Assembly: GCA_963576725.1 (NCBI GenBank)
Contig: OY755237.1
Span: 59,883,873 to 59,947,872, forward strand
Source of the DNA: Azorinus chamasolen
Lineage: Eukaryota > Mollusca > Bivalvia > Cardiida > Solecurtidae
DNA length: 64,000 bases
Direction: 5' to 3'
Shown here in pieces: positions 33,708 to 45,178 of the stretch; position 1 is the stretch's first letter, and every line of letters starts with the position of its first letter. A program made the position numbers and the translations under genes. A model generated the notes under the pieces. That model had not been told where the DNA came from. It was given only the letters and a program-made list of their open reading frames with translations, and searched no databases.

Positions 33708-34904
33708 CCCCGGCCTGTCATCGCGGAAGCAAAGAGGGAAGCGTAGCTACCGACTGTAAAAGGGTCGATAACCAAACATGCAGTGCGGCGTTGCAAAATA
33801 ATGCGATTATAACCTTTCTTCTTAAAGGTTTTAAAGCGTTTTATAAACAAATCATGATAATAAAATGTAGAAAACGTTTTTCGAATTTTGTGATATGTGT
33901 AACCTTGCTTAAGAAGTTTATCAGTTATAACTTAATCACTACTATTAAAATCTTCTAGCAAAGAACAGGCTCGAGGAAACCGAATAAGCTGAGTAATATA
34001 AACCTCATAATGTAGAACGGGGCATATCTCCATCTAGAAAAGGATATTTAACAATTTTAAAATTAAAATCTTCCTTTTTATCGTAAATTGTAGACGAAAC
34101 TTTATCATTTGTGATTGAAATATTCAAATCTTAATGAAGCTATAATGTCAGATTAATTCGCTCTGTTTAAAGTAAGATATTTTGGGTAAATTGAAGAAAT
34201 CAGTTTCAAAATAAGGATTATCCAAATTCAAAATACTGTCTAAATACCTTGAGGTTTTTATTAAAAGCATTAATAATATTAGTCTGTGTATAAGGTTTTA
34301 AGCTAAGCATAAAACCCCTCTCATAGAAATACAAAAACAAATCTGCAACAAGAGGGGCACAATTGGTACCCATGGTTACACCAGCAACTTGACGATATAA
34401 TTATGGTATCCCCATAACGCACAAATATATTATCTCAAATAAAGGTGAGAGATCTACAAACATAAAGGCATGTCCACATTGTGTAATGTTTAACTTCTGC
34501 TGAATTCGAACAGAATAAACGTTGAACATTACAAGCAAGGAACATTTTATTTTATCTGGCAATGTTTTTTCTATTAATTTAATCAGTTTATCATTTACAA
34601 GATGGTGAGGTAGAGTAGTATAGAGTGTAGAGAAATCATAAGAGCTCAGTGAAGAAATGTTATACTGTTCATTTTCAAGTTTAGTTAAAACATTATTTGA
34701 ATTTGTTCTGAACCAAACACATTAATACCAGATTTTTTATATATTTTATCACCGTAATGTTTTGCATGTTCTTTGATCGTAGTAAGACAGGACGTCAAAG
34801 ATATAGATATTTAGTAGTAGTACAACTAAAGTTAGCAATAAAACGAGCCTTATAAGGGTTTTAATGTAGTTTCGGAATCAAGAACAAAGTAGAAAATGTT
34901 TGCT

Positions 34905-35130
34905 GTTTTATTATTATCAGTGTTGTTATATGTTCTGGTCCTTCAGGATCATTAGTGTTTGATGTTATTAGTTTTGAAAATTGAATACTGCTTAAGCCGG
35001 TGCTAGGGGGCGTGTGTAGTGTTGCACTTTTAATTACTACTCATGAACAGACTCCATAAAACCGAATCTGCAATTTTCTCGTTGTGCACTTCTACTTTTG
35101 CTTTCGAAGGATCACCCATTTTCAGAATTT
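34905..35130 (+). repeat. R1 repeat inserted in Naiad RT
   Basis: ATTATCAGTGTTGTTATATG to CACCCATTTTCAGAATTT, in the opposite orientation to the host Naiad copy, which is continuous on both sides. Confidence 0.75.
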
Positions 35131-35437
35131 ATGTTAGGACCAGACTTAAACGTATTGCAAATTTTTACATGTTTCGAGACTATATCTTTTTCAGGTGTTT
35201 GAACTATAACATAAGTTTGTGAACAAGTTAGCTCCTTCTTTATAACATTAACATTTTACACTCGTCAAATAATGATTACTATATTTGAAGCCTTGTCAGT
35301 AGGAGCAAGAACATTATTTGAATGAAAATTAGAAAAGTTTTTCTTTAAATAGCGAAATGTAACTCTGGGTCGAGGTGGTAAAAACTGGTACATGTAATTT
35401 GATTTGTAAAAGGAAATACGCGTATAAATAATATCAA

Positions 35438-37652
35438 CAAGAGGACCATGATGGCCCTTAATCGATCACCTGTTCGTAACAGATTAATGATTTCAATGAC
35501 AGATTGCATAATTTGAAAAATATTGATAGAAAACCATCAGATGATGCTACATACTAAATATAAAGAGTCTAGACCTTAAAGATTTTCCTATGAAAAACTG
35601 TTAAGCCCCAGGGCGGGGTCAATTTTGATCCGGGGTTCATAATTTGAAACTCTTGGTAGAGGACTATTAGATAATGCCACATACCAACTATCTAAGGTCT
35701 ATGCCTTACAAGTTCAGAGAAGACTTTAAAAGATTTTTAAGAGAAGATTTTTAAAAACTTTCCTATAAAAAACTGATATGCCCCTGGGCGGGGAAGTTTT
35801 CAACCCAGGGAACATAATTTGAACAAGGCAGTCCAAAGGACAGCTATATCCTCCACCGCCGCCACCTAAATTAAGACATTGACCTTAAGGTGATACAATG
35901 GGTTTTAACGTGGTTGACATTCAACCTTCCAGTTGTTAAGAAAATAGGACGCGGAAACAAATATAATGGAAACTGAAGGTAAGAACACGACTTTCAAATG
36001 TGACCTTGACCTTGAGCCGACATGACTGAAACATGTGTTCTGCACATCATCTCAATTCGGTTAATATTTGACTCAAGTTTTATGAAAATCCTTCAAATGG
36101 TTTAGAAGATATGGAGCGGACACGAAATGTAATGGAAATTGAATATTAAATCACTTGGCCTTCAATTGTGACCTTGACCTTGAGCCGACATGACTGCCAC
36201 ATATGTTCTGCACATTGTCTCAACGTGGTTAACATTTGAGGCAAGTTTCTTGAAAATCCTACAAGGGGTTTAGGAGATAACGAAACAATAATGGAAATTG
36301 AAGGTAAGAACACTTGATCTTCAAATGTGACCTTGACCTTGAGCCGACATGACTGGCACATGTGTTCTGCACATCGTCTCAATTTAGCTAACATTTAACT
36401 AAACTTTTATGAAAATCCTTCAAAGGCTTTAGAAGATCTGGAGCGGACACGAAAATGTAACGGGAATTAAAGGTTAGAACACTTGACCTTCAAACGTGAC
36501 CTTGACCTTGAGCCAACATTATTGCCGCATGGGTTCTGCACATCGTCTCAATTCATTTAATATTTGACTCAAGTTTTATGAAAATCCTTCAAAGGGTTTA
36601 GAAGATATGGAGCGGACACGAAACTGTAATGGCAACTGAAGGTTTAAACACTTGACCTTCAAATGTGACCTTGAACTTGTGCCGACATGACTACCACATG
36701 TGTTCTGCACATCGTCTTAATTTGATTAATATTTGACTCAAGTTTTATGAAAATCCTTCAAATGGTTTAGAAGATATGGAGCGGACACGAAATGTAATGG
36801 AAATTGAAGATTAAATCACTTGGCCTTCAAATGTGACCTTGACCTGACATGACTGCCACATATGTTCTGCACATTGTCTCAACGTGGTTAACATTTGAGG
36901 CAAGTTTCTTGAAAATCCTTCACGGGGTATAGGAGATAACGAAACTATAATGGAAATTGAAGGTAAGAACACTTTATATTCAAATGTGACCTTGACCTTG
37001 AGCCGACATGACTGGCACATGTGTTCTGCACATCGTCTCAATTTAGCTAACATTTAACTAAACCTTTATGAAAGTCCTTCAAAGACTTTAGAAGATATGG
37101 AGTGGACACCAAAATGTAACGGAAATAAAAGGTTAGAACACTTGACCTTCAAACGTGACCTTGACCTTGAACCAACATGAATGCCGCATGGGTTCTGCAT
37201 ATCGTCTCAATTCATTTAATAGTTGACTCAAGTTTTATGAAAATCCTTCAAAGGGTTTAGAAGATATGGAGCGGACACGAAACTGTAATGGCAACTGAAG
37301 GTTTAAACACTTGACCTTCAAATGTGTCCTTGAACTATGACTGATACATGTGTTTTGCACATCGTCTTAATTTGGTTAACATTTGATTCAAGTTTTATGA
37401 AAATCATTCAAAGGGTTTAGAAGATATGGAGCGGACACAAAAATGCAATGGAAATTGAGGGTTAAAACCCTTGACCTTCAAATGTGACCTTGACCTTGAG
37501 CCGACATATCTGCCACATATGTTCTGCACATTGTCTCAACTTGGTTAACATTTGAGGCAAGTTTCTTGAAAATCCTTCAAGGGGTATAGGAGATATGGAG
37601 CGGACACAAAATTGTTACGGACAGACGGACAGACGGACGGACGGACAGACGG

Positions 37653-37702
<50 letters not shown>

Positions 37703-38832
37703 GAAGGCCATTCCTATAACCCTCCTCCGCTATGCGGTGGGGGAAAACAATCTTGGTAGAAAACTATTAGATAGCGCTACACACCAAATATTAAAGGTCT
37801 CTGCCTTACAGTTTTGGAGAAGAAGATTCTTAAAGCTTTTCATATGAAAATCTGATAAGCCCCAGGGCGGGGCCATTTTTGACCCAGGGGTAATAATTTG
37901 AATAATATTGGTAGAAAACCATTAGATGATGCTACATACCAAATATCAAGGGCCTAGACCTTACAGTTGTGGAGGAGAAGATTTTTAAAGATTTTCCTAT
38001 GAAAAACTGATAAGCCTTTGGGCGGGGCCATTTTGGTCCGCGGGTCATATTTTGATTAATCTTAGTAGAGGACCATTAAATAATGCTGCATACAAAATAT
38101 CAAAGGTCTGTACCTTATAATTTTAGAGAAGAATATATTTAAAGATTTTCCTATGAAAAACTGATAAGCCCCGGGGCGGGGCCATATTTGGCCCAGGGGT
38201 CATAATTTGAACAATCTTAGTAGAGGACCATTAGATCATGCTACATACCAAATACCAAAGGTCTATTCCTTACATTTTCAGAGAAGAAGATTTTTAAAGA
38301 TTTTCCTATGAAAAACTGATAAGCCACGGGGCGGGGTCATATTTGGCCCAGGGGTCATAATTTGAACAATCTTAGTAGAGGACCATTAGAGCAGGCTACA
38401 TACCAAATATCAAAGGTCTATGCCTTACAGTTTCAGAGAAGATGATTTTTAAAGATTTTCCTATGAAAAACTGATAAGCCCTGGGGCGGGGCCATTTTTG
38501 GCCCAGGGGTCATAATTTGAACAATCTTAGTAGAGAACCATTAGATAATGCTACATACTAAATACCAAAGGTTTATGCCTGACAGTTTCAGAGAAGAAGA
38601 TTTTTAAATATTTTCCTATGACAAACTGATAAGCCCCGGGGCGGGGCCATTTTTGGCCCAGGGGTCATAATTTGAACAATCTTAGTAGAAATCGTTGACG
38701 CCTGCACGTACGCACGACGCACAACGCACATACGCACATACGCACATACGCACGACGCACGACGACGGACGCCGGGCATAGGATCATCCCAATAGCTCAC
38801 CTTGGCACTTTGTGCCAGGTGAGCCAAAAATA
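35438..38832 (+). mobile_element. Tandem-repeat non-autonomous element (Helentron-associated/pearl-like), inserted in Naiad
   Basis: Ends: GGACCATGATGGCCCTTAAT-CGATCACC on the left, and on the right AGCTCACC, TTGGCACTTTGTGCCAGGTG (a hairpin), then AGCCAAAAATA. The element at 49856-52768 has the same ends. The body is a ~150-bp unit (AATCTTAGTAGAGGACCATT, CTACATACCAAATA, AGAAGATTTTTAAAGATTTT, ACTGATAAGCCCCGGGGCGG), two units before and five to six after a nested element. A CGCACGACGCACA microsatellite precedes the right hairpin. A short tandem core, adjoining microsatellite and terminal hairpin are the bivalve pearl/DTC84 plan, thought to be Helentron-related. The Naiad frame resumes on both sides (about KKYIF | DIIYTRI), so the site is exact to a few bases. 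Confidence 0.65.
35831..37750 (+). mobile_element. Second tandem-repeat element nested in the first
   Basis: Left end near AAGGCAGTCCAAAGGACAGC and CTCCACCGCC; right end CCTCCTCCGCTATGCGGTGG. About ten units of ~165 bp carry CAAATGTGACCTTGACCTTG, AGCCGACATGACTG, TTCTGCACATCGTCTCAA, AAGTTTTATGAAAATCCTTC and GATATGGAGCGGACACG. The last unit runs into an ACAGACGG/ACAG microsatellite (37618-37701). Frames such as the 82-codon one at 36146-36394 merely repeat the unit. Confidence 0.65.
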
Positions 38833-39097
38833 TATTTCTTCTAATCCGAAAGGTCATTAACATCAACGTGTTCTCGTCGACACCATTTGATGCAGAATTC
38901 GTGAATAGCTTCCGAAATATGAGTTCGACGAGCGTCAAAATCAAAAAGGGAATGTAATCTATATTTAGGTCCTTAAGTTAGGAGAGTCCTGAGACGTTTA
39001 TATTTAATAAGGTCAAAATTACCTGTAATCACGTGACCAACTGGTTTATAGCAAAAGCTAGAAATGCTACAATCTCAAGAAGTTGGTTGGGGTATTG

Positions 39098-41350
39098 ACA
39101 TACTAGAGAAATATAAACTCCATAAGTTGTAGACTGGGGAACATCTCCATCGAGAGAAGGATAATTAACAATTTTGAAATCGAAATAGTCCTTTTATCGT
39201 ATATTATAGACGAAACTTCCATCTTCCCCTATTGTATGTCTTTGTGCGTCTCTTGATGTTTTTATAGTTATGTACATTTGCTGTTTCGTTGTGTTGCTGT
39301 TCGGGCGACTGTTTGTTCTGTATGTGGTGTTTCCTGCATGACTCATTTTTGTACTTTTATCATCAGTGATGGAAATATTGAAATCTAAAAACGTAGCCTT
39401 AATGTCGGATCGATTCGCTTTGTTTAAAGTAAGTTCTTTTGGGTAAATAGAAGAAACCATAATTTCAAAATAAGGATTATTCAAATTCAAATTATCGTCT
39501 AAATACCTAGACGTTTTATTAAAAGCATTAACTATGTCAAATTGTGTATTAGGTTGTTAGCTAAGCATGAAATCCCTCTCATAGCAATACAAAAACAAAT
39601 CTGCAATAAGAGGGGATCAATTTATTCCCATTGGCATCAACAACTTGACGACATATGGTATCACCATAGCGCACAAATGTTATCTAAAAGAAATGTTAAA
39701 GACCTACAAACATCTAGGTCCACATTGTGTATTATTTTAACTTCTGAATCGAAAGGAATGAACGTTGAACATTACAAGCAGGGAACCTTTTATTCTCTCT
39801 GGCAAAGGTTTAAAATGAGTAAATGTTGTACTGTTCATTTTTAAGTTTAGTTAAAATATCAATTGAATTCTTTATGGACCAAAAAACATTAATACCAGAA
39901 TTATCATATATTTTATAACAGTAACGTTTAACATGTTCTTTGATAGTAGGACACGACGTTAAAAGTTTAGATAGTTTAGTAGTAGAACAACAACTAGAGT
40001 TAGCAATAAAAAGCGCATTGAACGGATTTTTATGTAGCTTAGGAATCCAGTACATAGTAGAAAGGTTATGCTGTTTTACGCTAGGACTAGATTTAAACGT
40101 ATTGCACATTTTTACATGTTCCGAGACTATATCTTTTTCAGGGGTTTGCACTGTAACATATGTTTGTAACCCAGTCAATTCCTCCTTCAAAACATCAACA
40201 TAATACAATCTTCACATAATTATTACAGTAGTTGATGCCTTGTCAGCAGGAGCAAGAACATAATTAGAATGAAAATTCGAAATGTTTTTCTAAAGATATC
40301 GAGATGTAACTCTAGGTCGAGGTTGTAATAGAGTTGTAAAAAGCAATACGTGTATCAATAATATCAAAAACAATCAGAAAGGGCATTTACATCAGCATGT
40401 TCTCGTCGATACCATTTGATGAAGAAAACTTAAGTAGCTTCAGGAATATGTGTACGACAAGTGTCAAAATCAATAAGGGAAGGTCTATATTTGGGTCCAT
40501 TAGTTAGGAGGATCCTGAGATGTTTAATCTTTATTAATACAATTACCAGTACTGACATGACCAACTGGTTTATAACAAAAGATTGACGTGCTACAGTCTC
40601 AAGAAATAGGGGTATTAACATCAATACAAAATGTATTTCAGTCAGATACAATTTTATTGTAGTTACAAATTTTTGTTTATTGTATTTATTACAGATGATA
40701 GGTGATTGAGAATTTATGAAATGTTTAGGAATAGTATTGATTACATTTTTATCACGAAATATACTTTGAATATGAATACAATCGATGCCATTAGTTATGA
40801 ATTGAAGTTTAGGAAAATGTCTTAAATGTTCAGATTCTTTATTAATATGAGGACGAAGAACATGCTGTATGTAACTTTGTTTAATTGAGACAGTTTTGAT
40901 CAGCGGGTCTGTACGCATAAACCTTTTATCAGAAAATTGCAAAGATGATAAACATGAAAGCATAGCATGTTTGCCAGTTTCTACAAGAAAAGTATGTTAA
41001 TAATTAACAGACATATTAAGACGTAATTTGCGCTTAATATTACAATTTCTACGTTTACCATGTGATTTGATTTTACGTTTTCTAATTGAAAATATTGAGA
41101 ACATATCGATGCTAGGATCTTTAGTTATATTACCACTTTTGTAAATGTTGTTATTCAAGCCCAAAGGGAAAGGTGTTTTTTAATCCTGTCTAGCTCTGTG
41201 ATAAACGAACTGCTGGTAGTATTAGAATCGCAATATGGTTGAACCGAAACATGTTGAAATGAATGTCATGTATAACGAAAATGCTGGTAAAGATTTTTTT
41301 TAAACGAAAGTGGTAATTATGTTCTCGAAAGTCCATTTGGTGTAATATTT
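39098..41350 (-). pseudogene. Naiad copy (subfamily A relative), nuclease C-terminus to RT, 3'-truncated
   Basis: Reading on the - strand from about 41350: FREHNYHF (GIY-YIG end), PFPLGLNNNIYKSGN, SRKRKIKSHGKRRN, then MLSCLSSLQFSDKRFMRTDP to AIPKHFINSQSPIICNKYNK (40963-40690). The linker with UGA at 40599-40601 (ISUDCSTSIFCYKPVGH in the element frame) and RLYYVDVLKEELTGLQTY preceded by UGA at 40212-40214 follow. Then LSTMYWIPKLHKNPF, damaged RT motifs, YLDDNLNLNNPYFEIM, and an end in GDVPQSTTYGVYIS at 39098. Both UGAs match the intact copy. Frameshifts are frequent. A subfamily B tail end is inserted at 39215-39360. Confidence 0.75.
39215..39360 (+). mobile_element. Naiad subfamily B tail end inserted in Naiad RT
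   Basis: TTCCATCTTCCCCTATTGTA through GCATGACTCATTTTTGTACT. RT coding resumes on both sides (IYDKR... / ...SITDD), so it is a clean insertion of the last ~145 bp of a tail. Confidence 0.7.
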
Positions 41351-41381
41351 CCTTGGCTCGTCAGTAAAGAAGCCTTTTCGC

Positions 41382-41604
41382 CCCGTACTTCATTCTCAGT
41401 GTTGTTATATTTTCTGGTATTTCGGGATCATTAGTTTTGATGTTAATCGTTTTGAAAATTGAATACCGCTTAAGCCGGTGTTAGGGGGCGTGAGTAGTGT
41501 TGCACTTTTAATAAGTACTCATGAACAGACTCAATAAAACCGAGTCTGCAATTTTCTCTTTTTGCATTTCTTCTTTTGCTTTCGAGAGATCACCCATTTT
41601 CTGA
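41382..41604 (+). repeat. R1 repeat, complete
   Basis: CCGTACTTCATTCTCAGTG to CACCCATTTTCTGATTA, following a 5' Naiad-like TCGCCCCGTAC. Confidence 0.8.
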
Positions 41605-42073
41605 TTATATTCCAGAAATGATGTTTTTCTCTGGCAAATATTGATTTGATTATTTTTTTATTTCCTGTCTGCGGCGTATTCATGCCCGAGGTTTGTCCGT
41701 TGCCCACATCACATCCGCTGGCTCACCGCTATGCGTCGTACTCGTTCCTTTCCTCTTCGTACATGGTTACTCGTGATTCTCGTCTCCACGGTTTTCTCTC
41801 TAAGTTATCTCTCCTACCCATGCCTCCCCGAGTGCTTTCACACTCATGTTCGGATAGACTGCCTCTTCATATGCTGGTGGAATCTACAAATCACTTATCG
41901 CACACACACAACACCTTTCCAATCGGGCTATGCTCTTTCGGACTCACTGTGACAAGCCGTGTTGCAAGTCAATGTGGGATATTGACTACTTTTCGGGCAC
42001 TTCCAGCTGCACAGACGTTGTTTCTCAAACTCCATGTGGATGGAAGGCAAAGACAAGCATGTCTGAAATCTTC
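41605..42073 (-). other. Possible body of a tRNA-derived SINE; no gene
   Basis: On the - strand this follows the tRNA-like block at 42074-42145 and runs to about 41640, where TTATTTTTTTATTTCC might be the A-rich tail seen from the other strand. It is GC-richer than its neighbours and has no coding domain. Only one copy is in the window, so the SINE reading is a guess from the head alone. Confidence 0.3.
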
Positions 42074-42145
42074 CGAGCGGACCGGGATTTGAACCCCGGA
42101 CCTCCGATTTGGTAGGTTAGCGTGTTACCACTAGACCACCGCTCC
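42074..42145 (-). tRNA. tRNA-like sequence (pseudo-tRNA or SINE head)
   Basis: On the - strand: acceptor-like GAGCGG paired with CCGCTC, box A TGGTCTAGTGGTAAC, and a T-arm CCGGG-GTTCAAA-TCCCGG with box B GGTTCAAATCC. Length is 70-72 nt. The anticodon arm is poor (CTAAC against ATCGG around CTACCAA), so a functional tRNA is doubtful and the isotype cannot be called. It sits between Naiad debris on one side and the unassigned 41605-42073 block on the other. Confidence 0.45.
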
Positions 42146-42149
42146 ACAC

Positions 42150-42205
42150 TTGACTTGATTAGATTAGTAAATTTATATTTAGTTATATCATGAGGAAGGG
42201 TTGTG
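42150..42205 (-). pseudogene. Short Naiad RT fragment after a tail end
   Basis: YTTLPHDITKYKFTNLI on the - strand matches the segment after RT motif A (YTTLPHHLIKDRLIKLI). It starts directly after the 3' terminus of the tail at 42206, another tail-to-internal junction in the same orientation. Confidence 0.65.
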
Positions 42206-42286
42206 TACAAATGGAAAAGTAGTAAAGTCAAGCAGGCAAAGCCACATGCAAGACGCAACCACCACCAAAACACCGATAGACAGCAT

Positions 42287-42321
<35 letters not shown>

Positions 42322-42705
42322 CCACACACCCAAACGCACACACACACACACACACGAAATGAACACAGAAAACACCAAAAGACACACAAGAACCAGGGAC
42401 AAACGTTCCACAACATGAACAAACCACAAGCACAAAGACGCAAGGCAAACAAAAGGAAGGGTGACAAAGAGAGTACCGCCTTGGCACGGTCAGCAGCAAA
42501 AACACCACTGGGGTTTAAACCGGTTTACGGACGTCCTAACCTCACACTTCTCTCAAAGTCACCCTAGCTTTACAAATATTGTAAATAAAGGTATCCCCGC
42601 TGGACTTACCCACAACATAGACGACGGTGAACACAGGACAACATGTAAAACATAGCATAATAACTGTGACAATCCGTCAAATATGTACTCAATGACTTTG
42701 CTGAA
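42206..42705 (-). mobile_element. Naiad subfamily A tail
   Basis: Tail end complement GGAAAAGTAGTAAAGTCAAG, a GT tract (42290-42352 on the + strand as CA), TACCGCCTTGGCACGGT, GGTTTAAACCGGTTTAC, CCCGCTGGACTTACCCACAA, to TTTGCTGAAGTCAGG. Its 5' part, including the SECIS, is missing; it is fused to the RT piece at 42706. Confidence 0.8.
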
Positions 42706-43420
42706 GTCAGGAAAACCTTAAGTGTTTACAAGGATGAAAGGAACCTTTTGTTCTCATGTTTTTAATAGGACAGAAGATATTTATTCCAGAACTTTCATAA
42801 GTCTTATCACAATAGAATTTAACATGTTCCTTTATCTTCGTTAAACTAGACGTCAAAAGTATATACAATTTTGTAGTTGAACAAGAGGAATTTGCAATGA
42901 AATGCGCTTGATATGGTTTGTTATGCAGTCTTTGGCAACTAATACATTGTGGGAAGTTCATGTTGTATAATTATAATATCTGCTTCAAGTTGTTCACACT
43001 TTTTGACATGTTCTGAAACGACGGGCTTTTCGTCTTCATTCTCAGTGTTGTTATATTTTCTGGTCCTTCGGGATCATTAGTTTTGATGTTATTAGTTTTG
43101 AAAATTGAATACTGTGTTGCAATTTTAATTACTACTCATGAACACACTCAATAGAACCGAGTCTGCAGTTTTTTCATTTGCATTTCTGCGTTTGCTTTCG
43201 AAGGATCACCCATTTTCAGAGTACTGGTATTAATAATTTCCTCCTTCAAGACATCGATATAATGTAATCGTCTAATAATGATGACATTATTCGATGCTTT
43301 TTCAGAAGGAACAAAGATGTATTTTAAATAGAAATCCTGCAAACTCTTTTTAAGATGTCCAAACGAAGGTGTTCATTTGAGCTATGAAATGATATGCGTT
43401 TCTCAACTATATAAAAAATC
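42706..43420 (-). pseudogene. Naiad RT fingers fragment with R1 insertion
   Basis: Reading on the - strand: RLDILKKSLQDFYLKYIFVP, EKASNNVIII-R-RLHYIDVL, where AGA stands at the UGA site of other copies, and EEIINT. R1 sits at 43036-43220. After it come CISCQRLHNKPY, AHFIANSSCSTTKLYILLTS and KIKEHVKFYCDKTYESSGIN, up to CPIKN, fused to a tail at 42705. It is inverted relative to the adjoining copy that starts at about 43421. Confidence 0.75.
43036..43220 (+). repeat. R1 repeat with internal deletion
   Basis: CATTCTCAGTGTTGTTATAT to CACCCATTTTCAGAG, lacking the TTAAGCCGGTGCTAGG block. Confidence 0.75.
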
Positions 43421-45178
43421 CAATTTGAAGGAGCATTTGACTCTTGCTGTACCGCTACTCAAATATCTAAACTTTTGACGTCCTGTCTTACTACGATCAA
43501 ATAACATGTAAAACGTTACTGTGATAAAATATATGAAAATTCTGGTATTAATGTTTTTTGGTCCATAAAAATTCATGTTGAATTAAAATTATGTTTTAAC
43601 AAAACTTGAAAATGAACAGTATAACATTTCTTCACTGAGCTCTTATGATTGATTTCTCTACACTCTATACTACTCTGCCTCACCATCTTATAAAGGATAA
43701 ACTGATTAAATTAATAGAAAAAAAACCTTTGCCAGAGAAAACAAAATGTTCATTGCTTGTAATGTTCAACGTAAATTCTTTTTGAATTCAGAAGTTGAAC
43801 ATTACACAATGTGGATTTGCCTTGATGTTTGTAGATCTCTTACCTTTCTTTTAGATAATACATTTGTGCGTTATGGGGTTACCATATATCGTCAAGATGC
43901 TGGTATACCCATGGGTACAAATTGTGCCCCTCTTGTTGCAGATTTGTTTTTGTATTGCTATGAGAGGGATTTTATGCTTAGCTTAAAACCTGATTCACAT
44001 ACCGATATTGTTATTGCTTTTAATAAAACTTCAAGGTATTTAGACGATATTTTGAATTTAGATAATCCTTATTTTGAAACTGTGATTTCTTCAATTTATC
44101 CAAAAGAACTGTCTTTAAACAAAGCGAATCAATCTGACATTATAGCTTCATTTTTAGATTTGAATCTTTCAATTACAAATGATAAAGTTTTGTCCAAAAT
44201 ATACGATAAAAGAGACGATTTTAATTTTAAAATTATTAATTATCCTTTTCTAGACTGAGATGTGCCCCGTTCTACATCTTATGGGGTTTATATTTCTCAA
44301 CTTATTCGGTTTGCCCGAGCCTACTATTTGCTTGAAGACTTTAACAATCGTAAATTAGTTATAACTGATAAACTTCTTAAGCAAGGTTACAGATATCACA
44401 AACTTTGGAAAACGTTTTCTAAATTTTATTATCAAAATTTACCAATCATTAGTAAATATAATTGCAATCTACGGACGTTACTGCAACAAGGTAGTTTTAA
44501 CCTGACTTTTTATGGGGATGTTATTTACAAACTTAGGAAAATTCGGGGTCATATCCATTTTCATGATTAGTTTATAAAACGCATTCAAATATTTAAGAAG
44601 AAAGGTTATGATCCCATTGTATTGCAAAGCGCTGCATGTTTGGTTATCGACCCTTTTACAGTCGGTAGCTACGCTTCCCTCTTTGCTTGTACGATGACAG
44701 ACCGAGGGTAGTACTCTATGGTGGTATACTCTTAAACTCAGATACGGTATGAGCTTACCAGACTCGTGTATTACGTTTTCCCTGTCGTGCCCTTAACTGC
44801 TTCGCTGCAGGTGCTCTGACTTCAGCAAAGTCATTGAGTACATATTTGAGCTAGTTTTACTTTGAGAGAAGTGTGAGGTTAGGACGTCCGTACACCGGTT
44901 TAAACCCCCAGTGGTGTTTTTACTACTGACCGTGCCAAGGCGGTACTCTCTTTGTCACCCTTCCTATTGTCTGTCTTGTGTCTTTGTGCTTGTGATTTTG
45001 TTCCTGTGTGAAGTGTTTGTCTCTAGTTATTGTGTGTATTGTTGGTGTTTTCTATGTTCATCTCGTGTGTGAGTGTGCGTTTGGGTGTGTGGTTGTGTGT
45101 GTGTGATGCTATCTATCGGTGTTTTGGTGGTGGTTGCGTCTTGTATGTGGCTTTGCCTGCTTGACTTAACTACTTTTC
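43421..45178 (+). pseudogene. Naiad RT copy (subfamily A), 5'-truncated, with tail
   Basis: From about LLKYLNF(LLTSCLTTIK) through YCDKIYENSGINVFW, motif A region FSTLYTTLPHHLIKDKLIKL, GIPMGTNCAPLVADLFLYCY and SRYLDDILNLDNPYF, to AACLVIDPFTVGSYASLFAC. Damage includes 4-base and 2-base shifts (43648, 43725), a TGA at 44257-44259 where Gly stands elsewhere, and a TAG at 44568-44570. The tail follows to 45178, where a - strand Naiad copy starts with no spacer. It is very close in sequence to the 61.3-62.6 kb copy. Confidence 0.8.
44709..44773 (+). promoter_or_regulatory. SECIS-like hairpin, core damaged
   Basis: Same fold as at 62571-62635 but with AUGG for AUGA (44718-44721) and changes in the apical part (CUCAGAUACGGUAUGAGC). 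The copy is a pseudogene, so loss of the core is as expected. Confidence 0.55.

Larger units (their letters stand above)
33139..39097 (-). pseudogene. Large Naiad copy (subfamily A) broken by two insertions
   Basis: Reading on the - strand from about 39097: linker TSUDCSISSFCYKPVGHV-like with UGA at 39075-39077, then FDARRTHISEAIHEFC and IKWCRREHVDVND to 38833. A tandem-repeat element occupies 35438-38832. Then come YTRISFYKSN, VTFRYLKKNFSNFHSN and ASNIVIII-UGA-RV (UGA 35265-35267). R1 sits at 34905-35130, then the RT with motif A (SSYDFSTLYTTLPHHLV), MGTNCAPLVADLFLY and YLDSIL. The YLDD box is changed and there are several frameshifts. The SECIS-like hairpin is at 33640-33707 and the tail runs to about 33139. 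The nuclease half is missing. Confidence 0.75.

Noticed and set aside
36146..37053. Similar 80-codon frames at 36146-36394 and 36811-37053 as a duplicated small gene
   Set aside because: They are the same frame of a ~165-bp tandem unit; length follows the repeat, and units differ by frameshifts.
35831..37701. CRISPR-like regularly spaced repeats (also 57452-59411 and 20590-21725)
   Set aside because: Whole units repeat without unique spacers, and the context is eukaryotic mobile DNA.
44257..44259. In-frame UGA in the 43.4-45.2 kb Naiad RT as a further selenocysteine
   Set aside because: Other copies have Gly (GGG/GGA) there, the copy has frameshifts and a UAG nearby, so this is an ordinary nonsense mutation.
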